A stretch of DNA of 64,000 nt. Source: an uncultured Alphaproteobacteria bacterium (GTDB lineage Bacteria > Pseudomonadota > Alphaproteobacteria > Caulobacterales > Caulobacteraceae). The first letter of the stretch is position 1; each line of letters starts with the position of its first letter. The stretch is taken from NCBI GenBank assembly GCA_937920085.1, contig CALETE010000080.1:62001-126000 (forward strand), read 5' to 3'. Below the pieces are notes generated by a model. The model ran no database searches, was not told the DNA's origin, and saw only the letters and a list, made by a program, of their open reading frames with translations. Shown here in pieces: positions 16,667-26,150 of the stretch. Position numbers and translations under genes: made by a program.

Positions 16667-19246
16667 TCAGAACTTGACGGACACTGTCGCACCGTAGGTG
16701 CGCGGATCGTTGAAGCTTCCGGAAACGCTACTTGAAGCCTGCACATAGCTGCCGCTTCGGGCAATCAGAAGGTTCTTATCCAGCAAATTTCGGACCCAGA
16801 TGGCCATGTTAAGCTTTGCCCCTAACTCGCCGACCTGGATATCACCGACGGAAACCCGGGCATTGAAGATCGTACCCTTCTGGGTCTTCAACTGCGGCAG
16901 ATATATTGTCTTACCGTTGGCATCCTTGGTTCCGGTACTGACGTCACCCGACGCGCTATATTGACCATCATTCCAATTTCCATCGAGATGGAGACGGAGC
17001 GTAGCGTCATCAAGTATGTCTCGGCGATAGTCGATAGAACCCGTGACCCGGTTTTCCGGCGTGTACAGCTGGTGGTATGTCGTAGGTGTATTTACAGCAT
17101 ATCCAGTTACAACACCTGTACTGCTGATCTGGGGCCGCGCAATCGGGTCAGAAAAGAGCGGCATGTCAGTCTTGGCATATGTATAGCTGCCGGAAAGGGT
17201 CAATCCTTCGACAGGTACCAGAGTAAATTCCGTCTCAATACCCGAAACCTTGCCGACACCTTTCATGTTATAGGTGTCTTCAATCGTTCGCGTGGAACCG
17301 CTCACAACAACCAACTGGCCTGTGGTCGGATTTGAAGCAAACGTATTGTAATTCGCTGTAATGTTATAATAGACGTTTTTGTAATCGCCCGTATATCCAG
17401 CAATATTGAAGCGCAGACGACGGTCGAAAAACTCGCTCTTCAACCCGACCTCATACATCGTAATTTCTTCGGGATCGTAGGCCGAATAGACGATCGAGCG
17501 AGAATTGAAGCCACCGGCACGGTAGCCTGTGCTCCATTTCCCGTAGACAGATACTGTCTCTGAAAGATCAAAAGCCAAGTTGACCATCGGATTGACGCGT
17601 CGCCAAGTCTGACTGCGCGAGATCACACCCTGAGTCTTGGTAAGCTGACCATTGGCATCAGGCAGGTAGGGCAAGGCATTATTGACGACGAGCAAAACGC
17701 CCTGTTTGCGGTCTTCATTCCAGCTCACGCCAGCGGTTAGATGTAGCCGTTCATCCAGGATGGAGGGCGTCCACGTTCCCTGCCCATAGAAGCTGAAACT
17801 GTCCGTTGTGGCCCGGCTGGCGCGGTCAACGCCGATGTTGGGATAGAGGCCGCGCACCAGGGTGGTTTGTCCTGGCTGACCATAGAAGTTGTTATAGCTA
17901 GAACTACAGCTGGCCGGGGTCGTAATACAGGCATTTGCGCCCAGGACCGAGTTTCCAAAGGGCGTGTAGACAATCTGCGAGATGGTCGATGCGACACCGC
18001 TTGTGTCCCAGCGCAGGGTATTAAAGGCCTGCGCCTGATCAATCGTGCGTTCGTGAAAATAGGTGCTGCCGACAATGAATTTCAGGTGATCAAACTCGCC
18101 GATCGCCTGAAGCTCTTCGCTGTACTGACTTTGTTCAAACTTTGCGATGGACAGGCGCTGGAAGTTCTGTCCGGCACCCAGACTGGCCGTGATTGCGACC
18201 CCGGTAGTACCCGGCTGGGAATACTGGTCCTGATAGAGATCCCGATACGAAGAAATCGACTTTAAGGTTAGCCAAGGCGCGACATCCCAATTCAGGGTCA
18301 GGGCGTGACCCCATTGGTCGCCAAGGCTGGGCTGTAGAATGGCGCCGATCGGTGCAACATCGATCCGGCTGGTTGGAACGCGCGACAGCGGGGAAATCGT
18401 GACGTTGTTGGCAGCCTTCACCACATAGCCGAAGATGGTGGTGTCCTCGGTGTGACTGATGTCATAGGCATAGTCAGCGGTAAACTTATCGCTTGGGGCC
18501 CAGCGCACCTGGGCCCGGAAACCGCGGCGGGCGACCTCGCTCCAGTCATGCTGATCTTGCAGTGGATTTTTCACCCAGCCATCATGAGCCTGGATCATTC
18601 CATCCAGCTTGACTGAGACGTCGTGAAACTCCGGCAGGTTCAGATGGAACTGGCTCTCATAGCTGCCGTAATTTCCGACACCCCCCAGAACTTCCATGCC
18701 GAACTTGCCGCTGGGCTTCTTGGTGGTGATGTTGAGCGCGCCGCCCAAGGTGTTGCGACCGAAGAGCGTGCCCTGAGGACCCTTCAAAACTTCGATGGCC
18801 TGCAGATCATAGAGGCCGGCATCGAGGCCCTGCGGACGCCCCAGATAGACGCCGTCGAGATAGACCCCGATCCCGGATTCGCCGGACGGCTGATTTGTAT
18901 CGGCCATGACCCCGACACCGCGAATGTTCAAGATAATGCTGAAGGGACGGCTGGCATAGGGCGTGACTGTCAGACCGGGGGCCGCGCCGTCATTCATGTC
19001 AGTCAAGGAATAGATGTGACGGTCTTCCATGGCCTGAGCGCTCACCACCGAGACCGAGATCGGGGTCTTCTGAAGGTTCTCGGACCGCTTCTGGGCGGTG
19101 ACGATCACCTCCTCAAGGCCGACCGCCTTAGAGTCGGACGCCGCGGCTTCAGCGCGAGCGTTTGAGGCGGAAACCAGCGGAGCCGTGAGCGCAATGAGCG
19201 CGGCTCCACATAGGACGGATTGGCGAAAGCTGACCTGAAGACGCAT
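16667..19246 (-). CDS. TonB-dependent outer membrane receptor
   Basis: 859-residue receptor. Signal peptide about residues 1-32 (ends 'ASNARA'), TonB-box-like 'EEVIVTAQKR' at about 46-55, plug domain ('VYLDGVYLGRPQGLDAGLYDLQ', 'LKGPQGTLFGRNTLGGALNI' region), then a 22-strand-type barrel ending in the aromatic 'VSVKF'. It is on the same strand and directly upstream of phnD and the rest of the phosphonate transporter, which suggests it brings phosphonates or phosphonate-carrying molecules through the outer membrane. Ligand is inferred from position only; the family also takes siderophores and sugars. Confidence 0.9.
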   Translation of the reverse strand: MRLQVSFRQSVLCGAALIALTAPLVSASNARAEAAASDSKAVGLEEVIVTAQKRSENLQKTPISVSVVSAQAMEDRHIYSLTDMNDGAAPGLTVTPYASRPFSIILNIRGVGVMADTNQPSGESGIGVYLDGVYLGRPQGLDAGLYDLQAIEVLKGPQGTLFGRNTLGGALNITTKKPSGKFGMEVLGGVGNYGSYESQFHLNLPEFHDVSVKLDGMIQAHDGWVKNPLQDQHDWSEVARRGFRAQVRWAPSDKFTADYAYDISHTEDTTIFGYVVKAANNVTISPLSRVPTSRIDVAPIGAILQPSLGDQWGHALTLNWDVAPWLTLKSISSYRDLYQDQYSQPGTTGVAITASLGAGQNFQRLSIAKFEQSQYSEELQAIGEFDHLKFIVGSTYFHERTIDQAQAFNTLRWDTSGVASTISQIVYTPFGNSVLGANACITTPASCSSSYNNFYGQPGQTTLVRGLYPNIGVDRASRATTDSFSFYGQGTWTPSILDERLHLTAGVSWNEDRKQGVLLVVNNALPYLPDANGQLTKTQGVISRSQTWRRVNPMVNLAFDLSETVSVYGKWSTGYRAGGFNSRSIVYSAYDPEEITMYEVGLKSEFFDRRLRFNIAGYTGDYKNVYYNITANYNTFASNPTTGQLVVVSGSTRTIEDTYNMKGVGKVSGIETEFTLVPVEGLTLSGSYTYAKTDMPLFSDPIARPQISSTGVVTGYAVNTPTTYHQLYTPENRVTGSIDYRRDILDDATLRLHLDGNWNDGQYSASGDVSTGTKDANGKTIYLPQLKTQKGTIFNARVSVGDIQVGELGAKLNMAIWVRNLLDKNLLIARSGSYVQASSSVSGSFNDPRTYGATVSVKF

Positions 19247-19716
19247 GTATCTACCCCCATCTGAGAGTAGCCACTGTGCCGATCACGAAAGACGGTTCGG
19301 ATTCGAAACCGCGAACTCTTCGTGATGTCTGTGAAATTTGTCGATTCAAATTCCGCCACAGGTTTTTCTCGCGGGCCTGGATCATAAAATGGCTGCTGAG
19401 TGTGGTGATGCCAAAGGCGGTGGCAGCAGAAGCGGGTCAGGCAGGTAGGCGTGCATCTTCACAAGTTTGTGGAGGATTTTCGCGACATCCGAAATTGGGA
19501 TACCTATCAAAAATGGGATGTTCTTCGGCTTATGAAGCTGGCATTGTTGCTTGAGAACGGACAAGCACGCCCGGAGGAAGCCTTGGAACCTGGAGAACAA
19601 GCCGCCGGTTGGCTGCAAGGTCGATTCCAATTTCGCCCAATTGATTTGGCGTGCCTGCCCTGCGGAAACCACACATTTGGACTTGGGCAATCTACATTGG
19701 GGGAGGTGGTAGGACG
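19247..19716. other. Non-coding gap upstream of the TonB receptor and the MBL protein
   Basis: 470 bp between divergent genes. It should hold the promoters of both. No convincing gene, repeat or RNA was recognised; the short open frames seen here have no family resemblance. GGGAGG at 19701-19706 is the ribosome site of the rightward gene. Confidence 0.6.
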
Positions 19717-20823
19717 ATGTCAGGCAGATTGAAGACAGCAGGTAGAGCCGGTTTGGTAGGCGTACTTTGCGCGGTCAGTATCGCACTCTGCGTCTCGCCA
19801 GCAGTTTCCCAGCCGGTGAACGCTCCTCCAACAGGTGGGCGGACTCAGGTCGTGCTACTGGGCACCGCAGGAGGGCCGCCCTTGCGACCCCATCGGTCCG
19901 AACCATCAAACCTGTTGATCGTCGACGGCCGACTCTACCTGTTTGACTGTGGCTTAGGCGCAGTGAGACAGATCATGGCTGCGGGACTGAGGCCAGAGGC
20001 TGTGAATACGGTCTTCATCACACATCATCATCCCGACCACGACCTCGACCTAGTCGGCCTGATGGGCAATACGGCGTTTATGGCAGACGCCACAGCTTCC
20101 AAGCCAATGCGGATATTTGGGCCCCCTGGCACTGTCGCCATGACAAAAGCCGCGATCGACTATCTGGGTGTACCCTTTGGCCAGTTCGCCGCAGAACATC
20201 TCCGCGCACCCTGGCCACCGCAGGGCCTATTCGACGCCACCGACCTTGCTAAAGAAGGCCTTGTTTTCCAAGACGACAAAATTCGCGTTTATGCAGCTGA
20301 AAATTCGCATTTCAGCCTGATGACCCCAGCTGAGCGGGCGGGACGTTACGCCTATTCCTACCGGGTTGAGACGCCAGACGCGGTTGTCGTCTTCACCGGC
20401 GATACCGGCCCAAGTGCGGCGGTAGCCAAGCTGGCCATGGGCGCAGATGTCCTTGTGACAGAGGCGATTGATGTGGCGACCATGGAACGCAATATCCGCG
20501 CCCAAGCTGCTGCAGGCCTGATTAGTCCCACCTTTGTCGCCAATAATCTGGACAATATTCTGGGGCACATGCGCGACGAACACCTTGACCTGCCAGAGGT
20601 CGCCAAGCTCGCAAACGCAGCGCAGGTGCGGAGTGTCATCGTCACCCACATGGGGCCGGAATCCGATACCAACAGGGATCTTGGGACCTATGCTGCACGC
20701 ATACAGTCAGGGTTCAGAGGCCAGATCGAACAGGCAGTGGATCTCGCGCGGTTTTGCGTCGTTCCGAAGACCTCTGGATCGCAGGCGCTTAAGGCCTGCC
20801 CAAGCGCAGCCCCTAGCCACTGA
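19717..20823 (+). CDS. Secreted metallo-beta-lactamase-fold hydrolase
   Basis: 368-residue MBL-fold protein with a signal peptide (residues 1-33, ending 'SPAVSQ'), so it acts in the periplasm. Metal motif 'THHHPDHD' near residue 108 (HxHxDH), a later 'FTGDTG' aspartate, and a histidine in 'VTHMGPESD'. The overall pattern ('GTAGGPPLRPHRSEPSNLLIVDG' start) resembles the tRNase Z/arylsulfatase-like branch. The ATG at 19717 is preceded by GGGAGG; earlier in-frame starts lack a site. Because it is exported it is unlikely to be the cytoplasmic PhnP. Substrate unknown. Confidence 0.82.
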   Translation: MSGRLKTAGRAGLVGVLCAVSIALCVSPAVSQPVNAPPTGGRTQVVLLGTAGGPPLRPHRSEPSNLLIVDGRLYLFDCGLGAVRQIMAAGLRPEAVNTVFITHHHPDHDLDLVGLMGNTAFMADATASKPMRIFGPPGTVAMTKAAIDYLGVPFGQFAAEHLRAPWPPQGLFDATDLAKEGLVFQDDKIRVYAAENSHFSLMTPAERAGRYAYSYRVETPDAVVVFTGDTGPSAAVAKLAMGADVLVTEAIDVATMERNIRAQAAAGLISPTFVANNLDNILGHMRDEHLDLPEVAKLANAAQVRSVIVTHMGPESDTNRDLGTYAARIQSGFRGQIEQAVDLARFCVVPKTSGSQALKACPSAAPSH

Positions 20824-21070
20824 TCAGATGACAATCCAGGTTCGGAGGTGATTGTGGGATTTGCCTTGAGGCAGACTGGTGTTTGAAGCGTCATGAGCCC
20901 AGGACTTAAAGCTCAGGCTATTGTCCTTTGTGAGACCCCAAGCCAGTCTGATTTAGAGCCACGCCATTGGCAGCTTCACCTCAGTCGGCTCCGAGCGAAA
21001 CCGACAAGCGCGGGTCTTGTCATCGAATATCTGTTATCCTGCGCCGCTAGGACGTCGTAGGAGAGGCGTT

Positions 21071-21088
21071 GGCGACTCCCGGGTCGCC
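21071..21088 (+). promoter_or_regulatory. Leader hairpin before ovoA
   Basis: GGCGAC (21071-21076) and GTCGCC (21083-21088) form a short GC stem about 30 bases before the GTG start of ovoA. An additional distant inverted pair (CAGACTGG 20872-20879, CCAGTCTG 20943-20950) lies upstream. A structured leader is possible but no known riboswitch was recognised. Confidence 0.25.
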
Positions 21089-21117
21089 GTTCGATTGTCA
21101 GGATGCAGGATACCTAA

Positions 21118-23277
21118 GTGCGACCCTTTGATCTCTCTGAGCCTGCCTCAGGACGGCTGCCAGACCCCACTCGAACAGTCCTTTTAGATGGCAGCTCCGT
21201 TGAGGCAAAGCGCGCGGAAATTCTTGCGTATTTCTGCCAAACCTTTGATCTCTATGACAGCCTTTACGACTGTATTGCCGATGATCGTGGCTGGTTCACC
21301 AAGGCCATAGCCCTGCGCCATCCCCTGATCTTCTATTACGGCCATACAGCAGCATTCTTCATCAACAAGCTTCTGGCCGACGGCCAGATCAATCAGCGTA
21401 TCGATGCCCAGATAGAAGCCCAGGTGGCCATCGGCGTTGATGAAATGAGCTGGGATGACCTCAATGAGAGCCATTATGATTGGCCCTCGGTGGCGGTTCT
21501 GCGGGACTATCGGGCCAGGGTCCGCGCCCTGGTCATTGAAACCATTTCTAGCATGCCCCTGTCCCTGCCGATCACCTGGGAGAGCCCGGCCTGGATCATT
21601 CTCATGGGCATTGAGCATGAGAGGATTCACCTGGAGACCTCCAGTGTCCTAATCCGTCAGCTGCCCATAGACTGGGTTTGCTCACAGCCCCATTGGCCAC
21701 ATTTCCAGGCAGCGCGGCACGATCGTCTGGCTGCACCTGCCAACCATCTGGTCCCGCTTGCTGGGGGCGAGGTCGTGCTTGGCAAGCGTGACCAGACCTA
21801 TGGCTGGGACAATGAATTCGGCCAGCTGCGCATCACACTGGAGGCTTTTGAAGCTGCCAGCATGCTGGTGAGCAATGCGGAATACTTCGAGTTTGTCGCT
21901 GCCGGCGGCTATGCCGAGCCGAAGTGGTGGACTGCTGAAGGCTGGGCCTGGCGGTCTTTTGCCAAGGCCGATCAACCCACCTTCTGGGTGGGAAGCCCTG
22001 AAGATCCAGATAACCTCTACCTACGGCTTATGACCTCTGAAGTTCCAATGGCCTGGGACTGGCCAGTGGATGTCAATGCCCTTGAAGCTGCTGCCTTCTG
22101 TCGCTGGAAAGCTGCAGAGACCGGCCAGTCGATCCAGCTGCCTTGTGAGGCGGAATGGGCCGTGCTGCGCGCAAGGGTTCCAGGAGATCAGCCAGATTGG
22201 AACCCCGCGCCCGGCAATATCAACCTTGAATTTGCCGCCAGCGCTTGCCCCGTGGACCGGTTTCCCCAGGGCGAAGGCTTCTACGACATTGTTGGAAATG
22301 CCTGGCAATGGACCAGCACACCGATCTCTGGATATGAAGGATTTCGGGTCCACCCCCGTTATGATGATTTCTCGACGCCAACCTTCGATGGCAAGCACGA
22401 CCTCATCAAGGGCGGAAGCTGGATTTCCACTGGCAATGAGGCGCTTGCCTCAGGGCGCTATGCGTTTCGCCGCCATTTCTTCCAGCATGCAAGCTTCAGA
22501 TACGTGAATTCCAGCTACAAAGGTCCCCCCTTGGAAAACCCCTATGAAACCGACGAACAGGTTTGCCAGTATCTGGATTTTCACTACGGCCAGACCTATT
22601 TCGGCGTCCCCAATTTCTCCAAGGTCCTAGCCCAGAAGGCCATAGACCTCTGCCCAGAGGGCGGTCGCGCACTAGACCTTGGTTGTGCCGTTGGTCGCGC
22701 CAGTCTGGAGCTGGCGCGTCACTTTTCCCATGTGGATGGAGTCGACTTTTCAGCCCGATTTATTGACGCTGCAGGGCAGCTGATCTCCCAGGGAAGCTAT
22801 CGTTATACAGTCCCCGTAGAAGGAGAGCTGGTGGAGTATTGCGAGGCATCCCTGGCTAGCCTTGGTCTAGAGGCTGACCGTCTAGCAGGGCTACATTTCA
22901 GTCAGGGTGATGCGCAAAACCTGCAGCCGAAATACAAGGACTATGATCTGGTCCTGGCTGCCAACCTCATCGATCGATTGCAGGAGCCGCTCCGTTTCCT
23001 CAATGACATTGGGACTCGGATAAAGCCAGGTGGCCTCCTGGTGCTGACCTCGCCCTATACGTGGCTGGAGACGTTTACCCCCAAAGCAAACTGGCTTGGT
23101 GGATATCGGGAAAACGGCGAATCCAGGACGACCTATCGGGCGTTACAGCTTCTCCTGGCCGAACACTTCGAGGAAGTCGGAAGCCCTGAGGATGTTCCCT
23201 TCGTTATCCGGGAAACAGCACGCAAGCACCAGCATACCCTCGCCCAGATGACGTTCTGGCGTCGTCGTGCGCTCTAG
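21118..23277 (+). CDS. ovoA: Bifunctional ovothiol synthase OvoA (sulfoxide synthase plus methyltransferase)
   Basis: 719-residue enzyme that joins cysteine to histidine (5-histidylcysteine sulfoxide) and, in its C-terminal domain, N-methylates 4(5)-mercaptohistidine to ovothiol A. N-terminal DinB-like domain carries the iron histidines (H76 in 'YYGHTAAFF'; H167 and H171 in 'GIEHERIHLE'). A formylglycine-enzyme-like domain follows ('NAWQWTSTPISGYEGFRVHPRYDDFS' region, 'KGGSW'). A SAM methyltransferase domain starts near residue 500 ('ALDLGCAVGRAS' at about 516). GTG start. The PLP sulfoxide lyase OvoB is not next to it. It stands alone, with a terminator after it. Confidence 0.94.
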   Translation: MRPFDLSEPASGRLPDPTRTVLLDGSSVEAKRAEILAYFCQTFDLYDSLYDCIADDRGWFTKAIALRHPLIFYYGHTAAFFINKLLADGQINQRIDAQIEAQVAIGVDEMSWDDLNESHYDWPSVAVLRDYRARVRALVIETISSMPLSLPITWESPAWIILMGIEHERIHLETSSVLIRQLPIDWVCSQPHWPHFQAARHDRLAAPANHLVPLAGGEVVLGKRDQTYGWDNEFGQLRITLEAFEAASMLVSNAEYFEFVAAGGYAEPKWWTAEGWAWRSFAKADQPTFWVGSPEDPDNLYLRLMTSEVPMAWDWPVDVNALEAAAFCRWKAAETGQSIQLPCEAEWAVLRARVPGDQPDWNPAPGNINLEFAASACPVDRFPQGEGFYDIVGNAWQWTSTPISGYEGFRVHPRYDDFSTPTFDGKHDLIKGGSWISTGNEALASGRYAFRRHFFQHASFRYVNSSYKGPPLENPYETDEQVCQYLDFHYGQTYFGVPNFSKVLAQKAIDLCPEGGRALDLGCAVGRASLELARHFSHVDGVDFSARFIDAAGQLISQGSYRYTVPVEGELVEYCEASLASLGLEADRLAGLHFSQGDAQNLQPKYKDYDLVLAANLIDRLQEPLRFLNDIGTRIKPGGLLVLTSPYTWLETFTPKANWLGGYRENGESRTTYRALQLLLAEHFEEVGSPEDVPFVIRETARKHQHTLAQMTFWRRRAL

Positions 23278-23292
23278 CAGGAATCAGGAGGT

Positions 23293-23315
23293 GGCCCGTC
23301 GTTTTCGGACGGGCC
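23293..23315. terminator. Bidirectional terminator between ovoA and the MFS gene
   Basis: GGCCCGTC (23293-23300) and GACGGGCC (23308-23315), 8-bp GC stem, loop rich in T. It lies between two convergent genes and could serve both. Confidence 0.7.
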
Positions 23316-23319
23316 GGCC

Positions 23320-24621
23320 TCACCCCTGTGTGGCCTTGACCCTTGCCGGGGCAGTTTCCTTGATCATGAGCGTGGCACAGATACCAATGACCATGGCTGC
23401 GGTGATGTAGAAGGCTGGGGCAAGGGGGTTACCGGTCAGTTCGATCAGCCCCTTGGCCACAAATTGTGTCGTACCCCCGAAGGCCGACATAGCAATGGCA
23501 TAAAGGGTTCCAAGGACACCAGATCGCACCGCCATCGGCAGGCTCTCTGTCACGGAGATCAATGCCGGTCCGCTGATCAGGGCGCTCAGTATGCCCAATA
23601 TGGCCGTCACGGCAAAAATCACCGGGGGGCTCGGGAACCTGTTGAGAATAGCAAAGGCCGGTATGATCACCAGGACGACGGCCACCGAAGCCATGATCAT
23701 GATCGGTTTGCGGCCGACCTTGTCAGTCATGAACCCGCAGAGGACGTCGGTGATCACCATCACCACGCCAAGCAGGATCGTGGTGCCAAAGGCCAGCTTT
23801 ACAGACAGATGCAGCGTGTCTTGCGCATAGGTATTGATGTACTCGATACCATAATAGGCAATGGTCGACGCCCCCAGCATGAGGACTCCCAGAACGAAGA
23901 GCCTGGTAATCTCGCTCGGCCCTTTTTCGGGGACCACGCCATGATCACGGGCACTAAAGGTCTCTGGCAGATTTTTGCGGATGATCAGTCCGAAGGGCAC
24001 AATGGCCGCCCCCAGCAGGAAGGCAACGCGCCAACCCCAGGCGTCTAGGACCGCTGGAGTCATCAGCAAGGTGAGAAGGAAGCCAACAATACCTGCCACC
24101 AGCACGGCTAAATCCTGTGTGGCCATCTGCAGGCCAACATAGAGCCCTCGACGATGCGGGGGTGCCGCCTCGATCAAAAAGGCGGTCGACGGACCCACCT
24201 CGCCACCCAGGGCAAACCCCTGGAGGAGGCGGAAAAAAACCAACAGGATCGGAGCCCAAATGCCAATCTGAGCATATCCAGGCGTCAGGGCGAGGCCAAA
24301 AATCGCAACGCCCATGAGGGCAAAGCTCCACATCATGGCAGGCTTGCGGCCCACCCGGTCTCCATAGGCCCCGAGGATGAATCCCCCTAAGGGACGCGTC
24401 GCAAAACCTACCCCGAAGGTCGCCAGGGTATAGAGCAGCCCATGGGACGTCTGGCTGGCGGGGAAAAAGGTATGCCCGATCTGAATCGAAAACAGGCCAA
24501 AGGACAGGAAGTCGTAAAACTCCAGGGCATTGCCAATTCCGACCGCCCCCACTTTTGAAAGGGGTAGATAGCCCGTGGGCGCGGCAGCAGCGCTGTTATC
24601 GTCTGTGTGATTGATCGTCAT
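23320..24621 (-). CDS. MFS transporter, metabolite:H+ symporter (MHS) type
   Basis: 433-residue 12-helix inner-membrane transporter. 'GNALEFYDFLSFGLFS' in the first helix, 'RPLGGFILGAYGDRVGRKPAMM' (helix 2-3 loop motif) and 'GFALGGEVGPSTAFLIEAAP' identify the MHS subfamily, which moves carboxylates or osmolytes with protons. The second half repeats the loop motif ('GFMTDKVGRKPIMI'). No catabolic gene is adjacent on the same strand, so the substrate cannot be inferred. Confidence 0.88.
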   Translation of the reverse strand: MTINHTDDNSAAAAPTGYLPLSKVGAVGIGNALEFYDFLSFGLFSIQIGHTFFPASQTSHGLLYTLATFGVGFATRPLGGFILGAYGDRVGRKPAMMWSFALMGVAIFGLALTPGYAQIGIWAPILLVFFRLLQGFALGGEVGPSTAFLIEAAPPHRRGLYVGLQMATQDLAVLVAGIVGFLLTLLMTPAVLDAWGWRVAFLLGAAIVPFGLIIRKNLPETFSARDHGVVPEKGPSEITRLFVLGVLMLGASTIAYYGIEYINTYAQDTLHLSVKLAFGTTILLGVVMVITDVLCGFMTDKVGRKPIMIMASVAVVLVIIPAFAILNRFPSPPVIFAVTAILGILSALISGPALISVTESLPMAVRSGVLGTLYAIAMSAFGGTTQFVAKGLIELTGNPLAPAFYITAAMVIGICATLMIKETAPARVKATQG

Positions 24622-24889
24622 GGCTTCATTCCCTAAGGCTATTTTGGCTCTAGAGCTAGGGCGTAGCCTGAAGGCAGCCTATCGCCAACGCACCTAAGTG
24701 ATCGTCGAAATCGATCGATTTGCGCCAGCCGCGATATGCATGACAAATTCGGCCAAGACAGCTTTGCGAAGGCAGGCTGCAAGGGCTGAAAAAATGCGAG
24801 ATGACAGGATCAAGAATCCTCCCTAGGCACTAATCCGCCAGTCCATCGCGGCCAGCCGACGGCCAGCTTGAAGAAAGATTTCGCCCACC

Positions 24890-26098
24890 ATGCGGATCGT
24901 CGACGCTAAGGTCATCATCACCTGCCCCGGTCGCAATTTTGTCACCCTAAAGATTGTCACCGATCAGGGCGTCTATGGGATTGGGGACGCGACCCTCAAC
25001 GGTCGAGAGCAGGCCGTGGTGGCCTATCTTAGGGAGCACGTTGTCCCACTGCTCATCGGCCGCGATCCCCGTCGGATCGAGGACACATGGCAACTGCTTT
25101 ATCGAGGGGCCTATTGGCGGCGCGGGCCTGTGACCATGCGCGCCATAGCTGCTGTCGATGTGGCGCTTTGGGATATCAAGGCCAAGATGGCTGGGCTGCC
25201 CTTGTACGACCTATTGGGTGGCAAGAGCCGCGAGGGGGTCTTGGTGTATGGACACGCCAATGGTTCCGATATTGCTGAGACCCTTGACGAGGTCGAGCGC
25301 TATGTCGGCCTTGGCTACAAAGCCATCCGTGCACAGAGTGGCATACCAGGTGTTGAAAAAGCCTACGGTGTTGGCCGGGGCGATATGTACTATGAGCCGG
25401 CCGACGCGGCCCTGCCTACTGAGACCATCTGGTCCACCACCAAATATCTCAATCACACACCAAAGCTGTTTGACGCGCTCCGTAATCGCGTCGGCTTCGA
25501 CGTAGACTTGCTCCACGATGCCCACCATCGGCTTACGCCTATGGAGGCCGCGCGCCTTGGCCGATCCCTTGAACCCTATAATCTCTTTTGGTTGGAGGAC
25601 GTGACCCCAGCTGAAAACCAAGAGGCTTTCCGGCTCATCCGGCAGCATACGACCACGCCGCTGGCCGTGGGCGAAGTCTTCAACACCCTTTGGGACTGCA
25701 AGGACCTCTTGCAGGAACAACTCGTCGATTTCATTCGCGCCACAATCGTCGGCGCAGGGGGGGTGACCCATCTTCGGCGTATCGCTGATTTCGCCTCGGT
25801 CTGGCAGATCCGCACGGGGTGCCACGGGGCCACAGATCTTTCACCCGTGACCATGGGGGCCGCCTTGCATTTTGACACCTGGGTCCCGAATTTCGGTATC
25901 CAGGAATATATGCGGCACAGTCCAGAGACAGATGCCGTTTTTCCTCACGCTTACCACTTCGAAAATGGCTTGCTCTTTCCCGGGGACACCCCTGGTCACG
26001 GGGTCGATCTCGATGAAGCTCTGGCCGCCAAGTACCCCTATGAACCCAAGCAGTTGCCGGTGGCCCGTCTCGAGGACGGCACCATGTGGAACTGGTGA
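24890..26098 (+). CDS. manD: D-mannonate dehydratase ManD (enolase superfamily)
   Basis: 402-residue enzyme converting D-mannonate to 2-keto-3-deoxygluconate in glucuronate breakdown. Length and residues match the characterised Novosphingobium enzyme: metal ligands D210, E236, E262; catalytic Y159 and H212; H312. Enolase N-terminal capping domain about 1-110, barrel after. First gene of a rightward operon with a hexuronate-type transporter and GH31 enzyme. The KDG produced can be used by kdgK and eda at 35-37 kb; the upstream isomerase survives only as a fragment (29.8 kb). Confidence 0.93.
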   Translation: MRIVDAKVIITCPGRNFVTLKIVTDQGVYGIGDATLNGREQAVVAYLREHVVPLLIGRDPRRIEDTWQLLYRGAYWRRGPVTMRAIAAVDVALWDIKAKMAGLPLYDLLGGKSREGVLVYGHANGSDIAETLDEVERYVGLGYKAIRAQSGIPGVEKAYGVGRGDMYYEPADAALPTETIWSTTKYLNHTPKLFDALRNRVGFDVDLLHDAHHRLTPMEAARLGRSLEPYNLFWLEDVTPAENQEAFRLIRQHTTTPLAVGEVFNTLWDCKDLLQEQLVDFIRATIVGAGGVTHLRRIADFASVWQIRTGCHGATDLSPVTMGAALHFDTWVPNFGIQEYMRHSPETDAVFPHAYHFENGLLFPGDTPGHGVDLDEALAAKYPYEPKQLPVARLEDGTMWNW

Positions 26099-26150
26099 AA
26101 AGGACGCATTAGGTGGCAATGAACACCTCCAAACCTTGGGGACAGGGCCA

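Noticed and set aside
19451..19732. Open frame of 93 codons before the MBL-fold gene
   Set aside because: No family resemblance, no good ribosome site, overlaps the start of the MBL gene in another frame; better explained as promoter DNA.
19717..20823. MBL-fold protein as the missing PhnP
   Set aside because: It has a signal peptide and would be periplasmic, while the cyclic phosphate is made in the cytoplasm; it is also outside the phn operons.
20872..20950. Distant inverted pair upstream of ovoA as a riboswitch
   Set aside because: Eight-base arms separated by 63 bases with no internal helices matching a known riboswitch class; could be chance.
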